Source of the DNA: Bacillota bacterium
GTDB lineage: Bacteria > Bacillota_C > Negativicutes > JAEYSJ01
Direction of reading: 5' to 3'
DNA: 64,000 bases
NCBI GenBank assembly: GCA_023434855.1
Contig: JAEYSJ010000399.1
Location: 7,154-71,153 of the forward strand
A model generated the notes under the pieces. The model had not been told where the DNA came from and made no database searches. It worked only from the letters and a program-made list of their open reading frames with translations. Every line of letters begins with the position of its first letter. Position 1 is the first letter of the stretch. Shown piece by piece: positions 54,642 to 64,000 of the stretch. A program made the position numbers and the translations under genes.

Positions 54642-55010
54642 TTAAGATTGTGAGTCCTCCTCAGCCTGCTCAAGCAAACAAGCTAGCCCATCTAATGCCA
54701 GGATTATTTGTGGGAACTGCCGTAAATTGTCAGGCAAACTGCCGATTAAATCATATACCAGTTGTATAGTTTGACGTTCCCGCTGGTAGCGTTCCACAAG
54801 TTTAAGTTTTTCTTCATATTCTATTAAAATTTGTTCTGCCCGTCGCAAAATATCATGTACTGCCTGACGGGATACATTAAATTCATCTGCAATTTCGGCA
54901 AGTGATAAATCATTAAGATAATGAAGTTCAAGACACTTTTGCTGTTTATCAGTCAGCAACGCGCCATAAAAATCAAATAATAAGCCTACTCTAAGCACTT
55001 TATCGAGCAT
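54642..55010 (-). CDS. ylxM: YlxM, putative DNA-binding SRP accessory
   Basis: The 122-residue protein resembles sigma-70 region 4 (LSLAEIADEFNVSRQAVHDI helix-turn-helix). YlxM acts with Ffh in streptococci and sits beside ffh in most Firmicutes. It is 19 bases upstream of ffh. Confidence 0.95.
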   Translation of the reverse strand: MLDKVLRVGLLFDFYGALLTDKQQKCLELHYLNDLSLAEIADEFNVSRQAVHDILRRAEQILIEYEEKLKLVERYQRERQTIQLVYDLIGSLPDNLRQFPQIILALDGLACLLEQAEEDSQS

Positions 55011-55041
55011 GTTGATAATTCACCTGCTTGCCGATAAAAAT

Positions 55042-55133
55042 GGTTAACCGCAAAGGGCACAAAGGACACCAAGGATATTACTTATCCTTATATATTCTTT
55101 CTCGGCACTCTCGGCGTCTTTGGCGGTTTATCC
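55042..55133. repeat. Intergenic repeat, family C copy 2
   Basis: GGTTAACCGCAAAGGGCACA and AAGGACACCAAGG at the left and GGCGTCTTTGGCGGTTTATCC-like sequence at the right are the inverted ends of a 92-base element. Confidence 0.75.
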
Positions 55134-55191
55134 GTTCCCGGAACTTATCCTTACCAATTATATAAAAAGTCAAAAGCAATGTCAAGCAAAA

Positions 55192-56109
55192 CTACTTGTC
55201 AGCAAATAAAGCTTGCGCAAATTCTTGCGGCACAAATGGGCGTAAATCATTTACGCCTTCGCCTACCCCAATCCATTTTACCGGTAAATTAAGTTCATTT
55301 TTAATTGCTACTACTACACCGCCTTTAGCCGTACCATCAAGTTTAGCAAGTACAACACCTGTTACTTCTGCCGCCTGACCAAAAATTTTGGCCTGGCTGA
55401 TGGAATTCTGCCCAGTAGTCGCATCAAGTACTAATAGCGTTTCATGCGGCGCATCCGGTAATTCGCGGGCAATTACCCGGCGTATTTTTTTTAATTCTTC
55501 CATCAGATTGGACTTCGTATGCAGTCGTCCGGCTGTATCAACAATCAAAATATCTGCCTTCCTGGCTTTGGCTGATTGCACCGCATCAAAAGCTACGGCC
55601 GCGGGATCGGCTCCTTCGGTATGCTTAATAACTTCAGCCCCTATTCGCCCACCCCATATCTCCAATTGGTCGATGGCTGCCGCCCGGAAGGTATCTGCGG
55701 CCGCCAGCATAACTTTATATCCCTGTTCGCGATAATATTGACCTAATTTACCGATTGTGGTAGTTTTACCCACACCATTTACCCCCACCACCACAATAAC
55801 CGTGGGTGGTTCTGAAGCCAATCTTGTCTCGCACAAATCTCCCGCCAAGATTCCACTGATTCGGTTTTGCAAAAATGGTCTCAATTCTTCTGGTGAATTA
55901 ATTTCCTTACTTTTTATCCCATTTCGAATATCCTTTATCAATTTATCGGCAGTCTGTACACCTACATCGGCCGATAATAAAACTGCTTCCAAATCATCAA
56001 GAAATTCATCATCAATTTTTGCATAGCCTACAATAAGTTGTTCAATTTTTTCCGTAAAATTTTTGCGAGTTTTTTCTAGTCCCGCTTTTAATTTGTCAAA
56101 GAAACCCAT
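55192..56109 (-). CDS. ftsY: SRP receptor FtsY
   Basis: The 305-residue GTPase docks SRP-ribosome complexes at the membrane. NG-domain motifs are GVNGVGKTTTIGKLG, DTAGRLHTKSN and AKLDGTAKGG. It is a short, nearly A-domain-free FtsY, as in other Firmicutes. Smc precedes it by about 80 bases. Confidence 0.97.
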   Translation of the reverse strand: MGFFDKLKAGLEKTRKNFTEKIEQLIVGYAKIDDEFLDDLEAVLLSADVGVQTADKLIKDIRNGIKSKEINSPEELRPFLQNRISGILAGDLCETRLASEPPTVIVVVGVNGVGKTTTIGKLGQYYREQGYKVMLAAADTFRAAAIDQLEIWGGRIGAEVIKHTEGADPAAVAFDAVQSAKARKADILIVDTAGRLHTKSNLMEELKKIRRVIARELPDAPHETLLVLDATTGQNSISQAKIFGQAAEVTGVVLAKLDGTAKGGVVVAIKNELNLPVKWIGVGEGVNDLRPFVPQEFAQALFADK

Positions 56110-56189
56110 AGATTATCCTCCTATACTTTATGCCAGTAAGTATCGTTATTTTACTCGCATCCGGCTGCTTTAAAATTAAACTCACAAAT

Positions 56190-59100
56190 CTACCCGACTT
56201 TGTCCATAAATTTTACAGAGACCAAGCGAGATACACCTGATTCCTCCATGGTAACTCCATGAAGAACATCCGCTACTTCCATAGTAGCCTTGCGATGTGT
56301 TACTACGATAAACTGCGTATTCTGAGCATAGTCGCGTAAAAATTCGCTAAATCGCTGAATATTAGCTTCATCCAATGCAGCATCGATTTCATCAACCATG
56401 GTAAAGGGTACTGGACGATAGGTTAAAAAGGCAAATAACAAAGCAATTACCGTTAATGCCCGTTCACCGCCTGACAGCAAAATTAGGTTCTGCTGTTTTT
56501 TACCAGGGGGTTGAACAATAATATCGATACCTGTTTCCAGAACATTATCAGGTTCTATTAATTGCAACTGAGCTTTGCCGCCGCCAAACAAGCGCACAAA
56601 TATATCGCCAAAATGCTCATTAATACTTTTAAAAGCGACTGCAAATTGCCTGGACATATTGTTATCAATATCATTAATAATTGATGTCAAATAATCCCTG
56701 GCTTCTATCAAGTCTTGATATTGCTGTTGTAAGAACTGATATCTTTCTTGTACCCGGGCATACTCTTCTATTGCTATGGCGTTTACCGGGCCAAGCAGCG
56801 CAATTTCATCTTCCAATCGCTTGATAACTGTTGCTGCTTTCTCATAGCTTACAGGGTGACAAATATCTTTAGCCTCTTCTCTGCCCAGGTCAAACTGTTC
56901 CTGTAATTGTTCCTGGCATCCTGTAACCTCATAACCATATTTTGCCGAAATAAGTTCAGCCTCATGCAATCTTGACTGAATGTCGTTATACTTACGGCGT
57001 AATTCTTTAAGCTCTTTTTCCAGCTTCTGAATACCAGACAAAAGCAGCATTTTCTCTGCATATGCTGTTTTATATTCTTCACCATACCGGAGTTTTTCTT
57101 CTGCCAGTTTATCGCGTGCAATTATTAATTCCTGCAATTCCTGATCAGATAATGCCACCTGAGCGACTGCATTATCCTTCTCTGCAATCAAGTTTTTCAG
57201 GTATACATGTATTTGCTGTTCATCCTGCTTATACCGCTCAGAGTTCGCAGTAATGGCTGTAATTTCCTGGTTTAAGGCAGTAATAACAATTTTAGCCTCT
57301 GTAACAGCATCATTCAGCAAATCTTTATTTTTCTGTAATTCCTTTGCTTGCTGCTGTGATTTAGTTATCTGTTGTTTGAAATCGTTGTCACGTTCTTCCA
57401 AAACAGTGATGTTGGTTTTTAAATCGGATAAAGCTTTTTCTAGCAATTCTTGTTCTTGGTGTGCTACTGCTATTTCTTCAGTCAAAGTGTGGGTAGCTAA
57501 AGTAAGACGGTTTATTTCCGCTTGTAGTTTCTCAGCATGAACTGCCAATTCTGCCTGCCGGACTTGAGCCGACTGGCGTTCTTGGTTAATTAACAGCAAA
57601 TCTTGCTGAATATTTGCCAAATCAGCCTCTACGTTATCACGCAGCTTTTTATGTGATGACAGTTTATCTTGGATTTCGTCTATAGTGCGTTTGCCTGCTG
57701 CTATTTCGTTAGTACGGCTAATAAAGCTGGCTTCCCGGCGAGCAGTGCTGCCTCCTGTCATTGAACCGCCCGGATTAACTATTTCTCCTTCTAGCGTGAC
57801 CAATTTAATACCAAAAGAATTCTGCTTGGCAATTTTCAGGGCAACATCGATATTTTCGGCAACAATCGTACGGCCAAGTAAAAAATCAACTACATTACGG
57901 AAACGTTCCTGGCAGCTTACAAGCTGAGACGCAAAACCCAGGGCACCTTGGGTTGCAGCGGCGCTAATTTCAGATTCACGTGGACGATTAACCTTTATCG
58001 TATTTAACGGCAAAAAAGTGGCTCGCCCCAAATTTTGAGTTTTTAAAAACTCAATAGCATTTTTAGCAATTTGGTCATCTTGGGTGATAATATGCTGCAA
58101 GGCACCGCCTAATGCAACTTCCACTGCAGTAACATATTTATCAGGTACTGTTATAATTTGGGCCACTGCCCCGCAAATTCCTTGGCGCCACTCTTTATTG
58201 CTGTTTAATATGCTTTTTATGCCGCGGCTAAACCCTTCTAGTTCCTGCTGCATGCCGGATAATACGTTTAATTTCGAAGTTAATTCGTTTAATTGATTGC
58301 TTAATTGCTTCTCCTCTATAATCAGATTATCAAGTGATTGTTCTACATGTTTATTATGTTCCAGTAAAGTTTCATTTTTACTATCTAGTTCAATCAGAAC
58401 CTCCTGAATAGTCTTTTTTTCCTCAAGAATGTTATTATATTGCAATTCAGCTTCGCCTAGTTGGCGGCCATAATCCTGATATTCTTTATCAAAATTCATC
58501 TGACGCATTTTAAGCTTTGCTAGATCCCGTTCTGACGTGCTGAGCTTGTTGCGTTCACTGACCAATTCCTGCAATTGCGCAAAAGTTTTGTCTTTACCAA
58601 GTTCAATTTGTTGCTCAATTTGTTGGATAGACGTTAATGTTTTTTGATACTCCACAATCTTGACTTCTAACTCTTTATGAGCCGTTGATGCTTGCCTCTT
58701 CTTATCTTCCAACTCGTTTTGCAAGTCGCTCGCTTTATTTTGGACTTCTGCCTGCCGCGCTTCCGCTTGGCAGATTTGTCCGGCAATCCTTTCGCCGGTA
58801 TTCTCCCCCTGCTTGATTCTTTCTTCTAAAACTCCGATTTTGCCATCGGTTCTTTCCAGATCAGTGCTTGCTTTATTGCTACCGGCCTCGGCTAATGTTA
58901 TCTTTTCATTAATGTCATCTAACTGACCATTCAACCGCTCCAATTCTGTCTCATGCAGCGTTGTCTGCGTATTTACGGCAATCTCATCGTCTGCCAGGGC
59001 CTGCTGTTGCAAATTAGCGCTCTCTACCATTTTCTCAGCTCTTGACAATTTATCCATCAACAGCGTAACTTGATAAGCCGTTAATTCCTTATGAAGGTCA

Positions 59101-59759
59101 TTGTATCTTGCAGTACGGGCAGCGCTCTCGGCCAGTGGTTCTAATTGATTTTCAATTTCGGATGTTATATCACTAACCCGTGTCAAATTTTGTGCAGTAT
59201 CTTCCAGCTTTCTGCTCGCTTCCTTTTTACGTTGTTTATATTTCGTGATACCGGCCGCTTCTTCAAACAACAATCGCCGCTCTTCAGCCTTGCTATTCAG
59301 CACTTCATCAATTTTGTTTTGCCCGATAACAGGCATGGCATCCCGTCCCAGGCCCGTATCAGATAATAAATCATAAATATCTTTCAAACGGCATCGAGCC
59401 TTATTAATAAAGTATTCACTATCACCTGAACGAAAAACTCTTCGGGTAATGATAACTTCATTGAAATCTAATGGTAAACCCCCATCGCTGTTATCAAATA
59501 CAAGTGAAACTTCAGCCACTCCCAAAGGCCGCCGTCCGGTACTCCCGGCAAAAATCACATCTTCAAGTTTTGCGCCACGTAAATTACGGACACTTTGTTC
59601 ACCAAGCGCCCAGCGTATAGCATCGGAAATATTGCTTTTACCGCTGCCATTGGGCCCGACAACGACAGTTATTCCAGGTCCAAATTCCAATTCAGTTTTA
59701 TCGGCAAAAGATTTGAAACCATATGCTTCCAGCTTACGTAACAGCAAATAATTCACCAC
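56190..59759 (-). CDS. smc: Chromosome condensation ATPase Smc
   Basis: The 1189-residue protein is the usual Smc length. Head motifs are Walker A GPNGSGKSNISDAIRWALG, ABC signature LLSGGERALTVIALL and Walker B VPFTMVDEIDAALDE. Two long coiled coils flank a hinge at about residues 520-650. The frame begins GTG GTG at 59759 with no clear ribosome site. With ScpAB (not here) it organises the nucleoid. Confidence 0.98.
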   Translation of the reverse strand: MVNYLLLRKLEAYGFKSFADKTELEFGPGITVVVGPNGSGKSNISDAIRWALGEQSVRNLRGAKLEDVIFAGSTGRRPLGVAEVSLVFDNSDGGLPLDFNEVIITRRVFRSGDSEYFINKARCRLKDIYDLLSDTGLGRDAMPVIGQNKIDEVLNSKAEERRLLFEEAAGITKYKQRKKEASRKLEDTAQNLTRVSDITSEIENQLEPLAESAARTARYNDLHKELTAYQVTLLMDKLSRAEKMVESANLQQQALADDEIAVNTQTTLHETELERLNGQLDDINEKITLAEAGSNKASTDLERTDGKIGVLEERIKQGENTGERIAGQICQAEARQAEVQNKASDLQNELEDKKRQASTAHKELEVKIVEYQKTLTSIQQIEQQIELGKDKTFAQLQELVSERNKLSTSERDLAKLKMRQMNFDKEYQDYGRQLGEAELQYNNILEEKKTIQEVLIELDSKNETLLEHNKHVEQSLDNLIIEEKQLSNQLNELTSKLNVLSGMQQELEGFSRGIKSILNSNKEWRQGICGAVAQIITVPDKYVTAVEVALGGALQHIITQDDQIAKNAIEFLKTQNLGRATFLPLNTIKVNRPRESEISAAATQGALGFASQLVSCQERFRNVVDFLLGRTIVAENIDVALKIAKQNSFGIKLVTLEGEIVNPGGSMTGGSTARREASFISRTNEIAAGKRTIDEIQDKLSSHKKLRDNVEADLANIQQDLLLINQERQSAQVRQAELAVHAEKLQAEINRLTLATHTLTEEIAVAHQEQELLEKALSDLKTNITVLEERDNDFKQQITKSQQQAKELQKNKDLLNDAVTEAKIVITALNQEITAITANSERYKQDEQQIHVYLKNLIAEKDNAVAQVALSDQELQELIIARDKLAEEKLRYGEEYKTAYAEKMLLLSGIQKLEKELKELRRKYNDIQSRLHEAELISAKYGYEVTGCQEQLQEQFDLGREEAKDICHPVSYEKAATVIKRLEDEIALLGPVNAIAIEEYARVQERYQFLQQQYQDLIEARDYLTSIINDIDNNMSRQFAVAFKSINEHFGDIFVRLFGGGKAQLQLIEPDNVLETGIDIIVQPPGKKQQNLILLSGGERALTVIALLFAFLTYRPVPFTMVDEIDAALDEANIQRFSEFLRDYAQNTQFIVVTHRKATMEVADVLHGVTMEESGVSRLVSVKFMDKVG

Positions 59760-59879
59760 ACATTTTAATAATAGTTACCGTAACAAAAGTACTATATAAT
59801 TATAAAAAATTTTACCATGGAAGTGTGATATATACAACAAACTTTAAGAAAAAGTGACATTTTAATACTCTAATTGGCA

Positions 59880-59914
59880 ATAAAAAGCCTGTTTGCTAAT
59901 GCAAACAGGCTTTT
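59880..59914 (-). terminator. Terminator after spoVS
   Basis: AAAAAGCCTGTTTGC, TAAT, GCAAACAGGCTTTTT, 15-bp stem with T-runs on both strands. Confidence 0.92.
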
Positions 59915-59940
59915 TAACGCGAGAAGTAACACAGAAAATA

Positions 59941-60201
59941 TTACCGGGGTTCAACAATAAAGCGAATTGCTGTGCGTTCCTCGCCATCAATAGCTATTTC
60001 CGCAAAAGCGGGTATGGTCACAAGATCAATGCCATTGGGAGCAACAAATCCACGGGCAATGGCAATCGCTTTTATTGATTGATTGACTGCCCCTGCGCCT
60101 ACTGCCTGCACCTCGGCTGAGCCTCTCTCTCTAAGAACGGCAGCCAGTGCGCCTGCTACAGATTTGGGATTTGATTGTGCAGATACTTTAAGAACTTCCA
60201 T
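59941..60201 (-). CDS. spoVS: Stage V sporulation protein S
   Basis: The 86-residue protein matches SpoVS, a small Alba-like protein that influences engulfment and coat assembly (MEVLKVSAQSNPKSVAGALA, IKAIAIARGFVAPNGIDLV). AAAGGAGG precedes ATG 60201. It is followed by a terminator and then smc. Confidence 0.97.
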   Translation of the reverse strand: MEVLKVSAQSNPKSVAGALAAVLRERGSAEVQAVGAGAVNQSIKAIAIARGFVAPNGIDLVTIPAFAEIAIDGEERTAIRFIVEPR

Positions 60202-60281
60202 TACATAACCTCCTTTGGAATCAGGGCTTACATATAATTACTATTCTGCGCTATTCCTAAAAATTCCTGCTTTGGTAAATT

Positions 60282-61334
60282 TTAAACAAAAAATAGCATA
60301 CTTTGATTAATATAATATTTTATATTCTTATGCTCAATAATTAATTCCCCTAATTTTTCTCCATCCGGTATCAGTTTTATATTCAAGATATTATATGCTT
60401 GCTGCCACTCTTTAATGTTTCTGTTTTTCACTCCCCGCAACTTAGAATGATCACGGGGATGATGATGTATAATAAGTTCCGCAGATGGCAAAAAAATATA
60501 TTCAAAAAAGCGTAAAACCATAGTATGAAATAAATAAGCATCAACCATTTCACCAAATGCTGGATGAAATGGTCCTGCTAATACTACCCCTTCATTATTC
60601 AGTTCCTCGGTTGGCTGCAAACCGGTGCGAATAACATCTATACCTTGCTGTTTACACAATAATTTTAGAAAAGCTGCACGTTTAACAGCTTCACTGAGTG
60701 AAAGCGGCCTATATAAGCCCTGTTGATATAGTTTTGCCATAGGAGTGTCGGCAATTACAATCGCGGGATAAATACGTACAAAGTCCGGCTTCAACATGAT
60801 GACTTTACCTGCCGTATTAGTAAGACTAAGCCAATCTTCCAATGGCAATCCGGGCATTAACTGCAGCCCGCATTTCATCTCAGCCGCTTTAAGCAGTTCT
60901 ACAGCTTGTACCACGTCGGTCGCCGAGTGCCCCCGGGCAGCAGCTTGCAGTACACGGTTATCCATGGACTGAACACCTAATTCAACCGTTGAAACGCCGT
61001 TGTTCATGAGCATTTGTACCGTCTCGGCATTTATAGCATCCGGACGGGTCGACAAACGAATAGCATCAATTTTCTTGTTGCATAAGAGATTGTAAACCGG
61101 TGACAACAGTTCCTGCTGCATGTCCAGCGGCAAAGCGGTAAAACTTCCACCGTAAAAAGCCACCTCTACGCGGCGTGGTCGAGTAATACGTGACAAATGC
61201 TCCTGTATAACTGACAGCACCTGACTGGCCGCAACCGGCGTTTCAATACCGGTTATTTTTTTCTGATTGCAAAAAATGCACTGATGTGTACAGCCATAAT
61301 GAGGAATGAAAATAGGAATAATATAATGTTTCAT
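60282..61334 (-). CDS. Elp3-like radical SAM protein
   Basis: The 350-residue radical-SAM protein starts MKHYIIPIFIPHYGCTHQ and carries CTHQCIFCNQKK (a CxxxCxxC motif). EVAFYGGSFTALP and the VELGVQSMDNRVLQAAARGH block are typical of this Elp3-related family found beside rnc and smc in Clostridia. No acetyltransferase domain is present, so it is not a full Elp3. Substrate unknown. Confidence 0.9.
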   Translation of the reverse strand: MKHYIIPIFIPHYGCTHQCIFCNQKKITGIETPVAASQVLSVIQEHLSRITRPRRVEVAFYGGSFTALPLDMQQELLSPVYNLLCNKKIDAIRLSTRPDAINAETVQMLMNNGVSTVELGVQSMDNRVLQAAARGHSATDVVQAVELLKAAEMKCGLQLMPGLPLEDWLSLTNTAGKVIMLKPDFVRIYPAIVIADTPMAKLYQQGLYRPLSLSEAVKRAAFLKLLCKQQGIDVIRTGLQPTEELNNEGVVLAGPFHPAFGEMVDAYLFHTMVLRFFEYIFLPSAELIIHHHPRDHSKLRGVKNRNIKEWQQAYNILNIKLIPDGEKLGELIIEHKNIKYYINQSMLFFV

Positions 61335-61381
61335 ACTGATTTACCTCGCAGATAGAAAACAAGGCGGCCCATCCGGCCGCC

Positions 61382-62110
61382 TTAATTTAATCCGATAACC
61401 TTTAGTTTAATCAATGCTTGCCTTGCAGCATGCTGTTCGGCCTCTTTTTTGCTTTTACCAAAGCCTTCACCCATTTGGACAGCATTTACAAATACTGCTA
61501 CTCCAAAAACTTTATCATGATCGGGCCCACGCTCATCAGTGATTTCATAAGAAATCCTGCTATCGTTGTTTCTTTGAACTACTTCTTGCAACAAAGTCTT
61601 ATAATCTTTAATATATTCGCCGCGTTCAACCAATTCTAGTTCATCATTTAATTGAGTAAGCACAAAATGAGTGCTGCTGACGACACCGCAATCTAAATGA
61701 ATGGCACCGATAATGGCTTCAAAAGCATCTGCCAATATTGATATACGCTCACGACCGCCTGATGCTGCTTCTCCTTTACCCAACAGCAAATATTCACCAA
61801 TGTTAAGTTTAGCAGCATGCCTGGCCAATGTTGGCTCACAAACAATCATTGCTCTGGCCTTGGTAAGTTCTCCTTCAGGCAAAGCGGGAAACCGGCGAAA
61901 TAAATACTCACTAATAATTAAATCCAGCACTGCATCACCCAGAAACTCCAACCGTTCATTATGAATAACACCTGAGTTTTTACATTCATTGGCATAGGAA
62001 GTATGAGTCAATGCTTGATGTAATAAACCTAGTTCGCTGAACTGCACTCCCAAGACATCGCATAAAACAGTTAGCGACTGTATACGTCGTGTATCTAGCT
62101 TATCTTTCAT
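61382..62110 (-). CDS. rnc: Ribonuclease III
   Basis: The 242-residue enzyme cleaves double-stranded RNA (rRNA precursors, mRNAs). ERLEFLGDAVLDLIISEYLF holds the catalytic acidic residues. A C-terminal dsRBD follows (KKEAEQHAARQALIKL). ATG 62110 is preferred; the longer frame overlaps fabF. Confidence 0.97.
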   Translation of the reverse strand: MKDKLDTRRIQSLTVLCDVLGVQFSELGLLHQALTHTSYANECKNSGVIHNERLEFLGDAVLDLIISEYLFRRFPALPEGELTKARAMIVCEPTLARHAAKLNIGEYLLLGKGEAASGGRERISILADAFEAIIGAIHLDCGVVSSTHFVLTQLNDELELVERGEYIKDYKTLLQEVVQRNNDSRISYEITDERGPDHDKVFGVAVFVNAVQMGEGFGKSKKEAEQHAARQALIKLKVIGLN

Positions 62111-62120
62111 AAGGTTATAA

Positions 62121-63362
62121 TTAATCTTTATATTTTCGCAGTAAAATAGTGGCGTTATGTCCGCCGAAACCAAAAGAATTTGACAAGGCTACATTGACAA
62201 TTTGTTCGCGAGCCTTATTAGGAACATAGTCTAAATCCAGCTCTGGGTCGGGAGTGTCATAATTAATAGTTGGTGGGATGATATTATTAGCTATAGTAAG
62301 TGCGGAAGCAATGCACTCAATACCGCCTGCCGCCCCCAATAAATGGCCTGTCATTGATTTAATAGAACTAACCGCCATTTTATAAGCATGCTCGCCAAAC
62401 AAAGATTTGATAGCCAGTGTTTCATTTTTGTCATTAAGCGGTGTCGATGTACCATGAGCGTTAATATAATCAACCGCAGCTGGCTCAAGACCTGCATCTT
62501 TTATTGCCATGGCCATGCATCTGGCCGCCTGCACCCCTTCCGGCGCCGGAGCAGTAATATGATATGCATCAGCATTATAGCCATAACCGGATATTTCAGC
62601 ATAAATACGCGCCCCTCTAGCTAAGGCATGCTCCAATGATTCAAGAATAACAATACCGGAACCTTCCCCCATAATAAAACCGCTGCGATCTTTTTCAAAA
62701 GGACGGGAAGCTTTTTGAGGCTCTTCATTGTGAGTGGACATAGCTTTCATTGAAGAAAAACCAGCAACTGCCGCCGGAGAGATGGCAGCTTCTGTGCCTC
62801 CGGCAACCATTACATCGGCATCGCCCCGCTGAACAATCTTAAATGCGTCGCCAATAGAGTTAGTACCTGTGGCGCAGGCGGTAACAACGCAAGTATTAGG
62901 CCCTTGCAAACCAAAAGTAATTGAAGTCTGCCCGGCAGCCATATTGGCAATCATCATTGGTACAAAAAACGGGCTGATACGGCCGGGACCTTTTTCAAAT
63001 AGTAATTTATACTGGTCATGAAGAGTATCCATGCCACCGATTCCTGTACCAATAACCGTACCAATACGGGTACGATCTTCCTGTTCCAGATTTATGCCTG
63101 CATCATCAAACGCCATTTTAGTCGCAGCAATTGCAAATTGAGTGAATCTATCCATGCGCTTTGCTTCTTTTTTATCAATGTATTGCGCAGGATCAAAATC
63201 TTTTACTTCACCGGCAATTTGCGTGCTATAATCACTTGGATCGAAACGAGTAATCCGCTCAATACCAGATTTACCAGCCAACAATGCTTTCCAATATTCT
63301 TCTTTGCCAATACCTACCGGTGTAACTGCTCCCAAACCTGTTACAACAACTCGCCTATTCAA
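62121..63362 (-). CDS. fabF: Beta-ketoacyl-ACP synthase II (FabF)
   Basis: The 413-residue enzyme elongates acyl-ACP chains. The active-site Cys is in [11 protein letters not shown], histidines in [11 protein letters not shown] and [11 protein letters not shown]. Start TTG 63362 gives [16 protein letters not shown], the family start, with GAGGTGAT upstream; the GTG at 63371 is too close to it. It follows a FabK-like gene. Confidence 0.97.
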   Translation of the reverse strand: MNRRVVVTGLGAVTPVGIGKEEYWKALLAGKSGIERITRFDPSDYSTQIAGEVKDFDPAQYIDKKEAKRMDRFTQFAIAATKMAFDDAGINLEQEDRTRIGTVIGTGIGGMDTLHDQYKLLFEKGPGRISPFFVPMMIANMAAGQTSITFGLQGPNTCVVTACATGTNSIGDAFKIVQRGDADVMVAGGTEAAISPAAVAGFSSMKAMSTHNEEPQKASRPFEKDRSGFIMGEGSGIVILESLEHALARGARIYAEISGYGYNADAYHITAPAPEGVQAARCMAMAIKDAGLEPAAVDYINAHGTSTPLNDKNETLAIKSLFGEHAYKMAVSSIKSMTGHLLGAAGGIECIASALTIANNIIPPTINYDTPDPELDLDYVPNKAREQIVNVALSNSFGFGGHNATILLRKYKD

Positions 63363-63376
63363 ACTGATCACCTCGG

Positions 63377-64000
63377 CTAATTTATTTCGTCAATTTCCTT
63401 TAAAAGTCTATTAAATATTTCCCGAACAGGTAGTATTTCATCTATTTTATGAACGTACTCGCCTGTAAACACCAATCCTGTTTCAACATCACCTTGCTGC
63501 GCGCGAATCAAAGCTTTTATAATGCAGAAATTTTTTGCGCAATGCTTAAGGCAACCATCACAAGAATCGGGAATGGGCACGGTACCTTCAAGAATTTTCT
63601 CAGCAAATGGATTTCTCAGGGCTTGACCCGGCATTCCAACAGGGCTTTTTATTAGTACTACATCTTCCGGTTTAGCCTTTAAGTAAAACTCCTTTAATGC
63701 AGGCGCAGCGTTGGATTCCTCACTGGCAGCAAATCTGGTTCCCATTTGAACGCCATCCGCCCCCAGTTTCATTACTTCAACAATGTCACGCCCTGTAATA
63801 ACTCCACCAGCACCGATAACTGGGATATTTACAGCTTTCTTTATTTCAGGCAGCAAAATCCGCATGGGTAAATCTGTACCGAGATGTCCTCCTGCTTCTT
63901 TACCTTCAACAACAACTGCAGCAGCGCCAAGTTTTTCTGATATTTTGGCGACTTTCACGCTCCCAACCATTGTTACTATCGGTGTACCGGACTCTTTGCC
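63377..64000 (-). CDS. fabK: FabK-like enoyl-ACP reductase/nitronate monooxygenase, 5' part outside window
   Basis: The frame is open from the stop at 63377 to the edge, about 207 residues. [29 protein letters not shown] and [11 protein letters not shown] are the FMN-barrel signatures of the FabK/2-nitropropane dioxygenase family. A Cys-rich [13 protein letters not shown] segment near the C-terminus is seen in some clostridial relatives. The position before fabF favours the fatty-acid role (FMN-dependent reduction of enoyl-ACP). The internal start at 63970 is not the real start. Confidence 0.88.
   Translation of the reverse strand, partial: GKESGTPIVTMVGSVKVAKISEKLGAAAVVVEGKEAGGHLGTDLPMRILLPEIKKAVNIPVIGAGGVITGRDIVEVMKLGADGVQMGTRFAASEESNAAPALKEFYLKAKPEDVVLIKSPVGMPGQALRNPFAEKILEGTVPIPDSCDGCLKHCAKNFCIIKALIRAQQGDVETGLVFTGEYVHKIDEILPVREIFNRLLKEIDEIN

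Overview
The window comes from a spore-forming Firmicute, most likely a Negativicute of the Sporomusa/Pelosinus type. This is inferred from moderate G+C, Bacillus/Clostridium-like gene order, sporulation genes (spoIIP, spoVS, ytxC), a T-box before thrS, CIRCE before hrcA, and an archaeal-type (group III) chaperonin inside the dnaK operon. No rRNA, tRNA, CRISPR array or intact transposase was seen.

Layout. (1) 1-26.8 kb is a conserved block read on the minus strand. In transcription order: ytxC, thrS, infC-rpmI-rplT, an aldolase, spoIIP, lepA, hemW, hrcA, group III chaperonin, grpE, dnaK, dnaJ, prmA, rsmE, mtaB, a HIT protein, rpsU, yqeY, an NfeD protein, floA, and a HerA-like ATPase cut by the window edge. 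(2) 26.8-41 kb is an accessory region on both strands with longer gaps. It holds small or poorly characterised proteins (GRAM-like, zinc-ribbon, SLAP-like, DUF3231, two CBO0543-like membrane proteins), an Lrp regulator with an aminotransferase, a SLOG/LOG-like protein, a QueG-like Fe-S protein and a MASE3-like/GGDEF cyclase. It also holds decayed genes: a RAYT transposase relic, a headless DUF3795 gene and a membrane-protein tail. (3) 41-64 kb is a second conserved minus-strand block: fabK(partial)-fabF-rnc-radical SAM-spoVS-smc-ftsY-ylxM-ffh-rpsP-khpA-ylqD-rimM-trmD-RNA methyltransferase-rplS-lepB-rbgA-rnhB-ylqG-ylqH-HD-GYP, then yraN-ubiX-comM.

How the genes work together. Block 1 joins heat-shock control (HrcA/CIRCE) and folding machinery to ribosome and tRNA modification, with RNA-level control of infC-rpmI-rplT and thrS. 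Block 3 joins fatty-acid elongation, chromosome condensation, signal-recognition-particle targeting and ribosome assembly. An HD-GYP protein at 44 kb and a GGDEF protein at 39 kb suggest local c-di-GMP signalling.

The most unusual signals are intergenic. At least three families of large palindromic repeats sit between housekeeping genes (dnaK/dnaJ, rpsU leader, rpsP/khpA, hrcA/chaperonin, thrS/infC). Two of these families carry the same kind of small companion hairpin. A REP-like family accompanies the RAYT relic. Three neighbouring accessory genes share a KPL(P)-acidic C-terminal tail.
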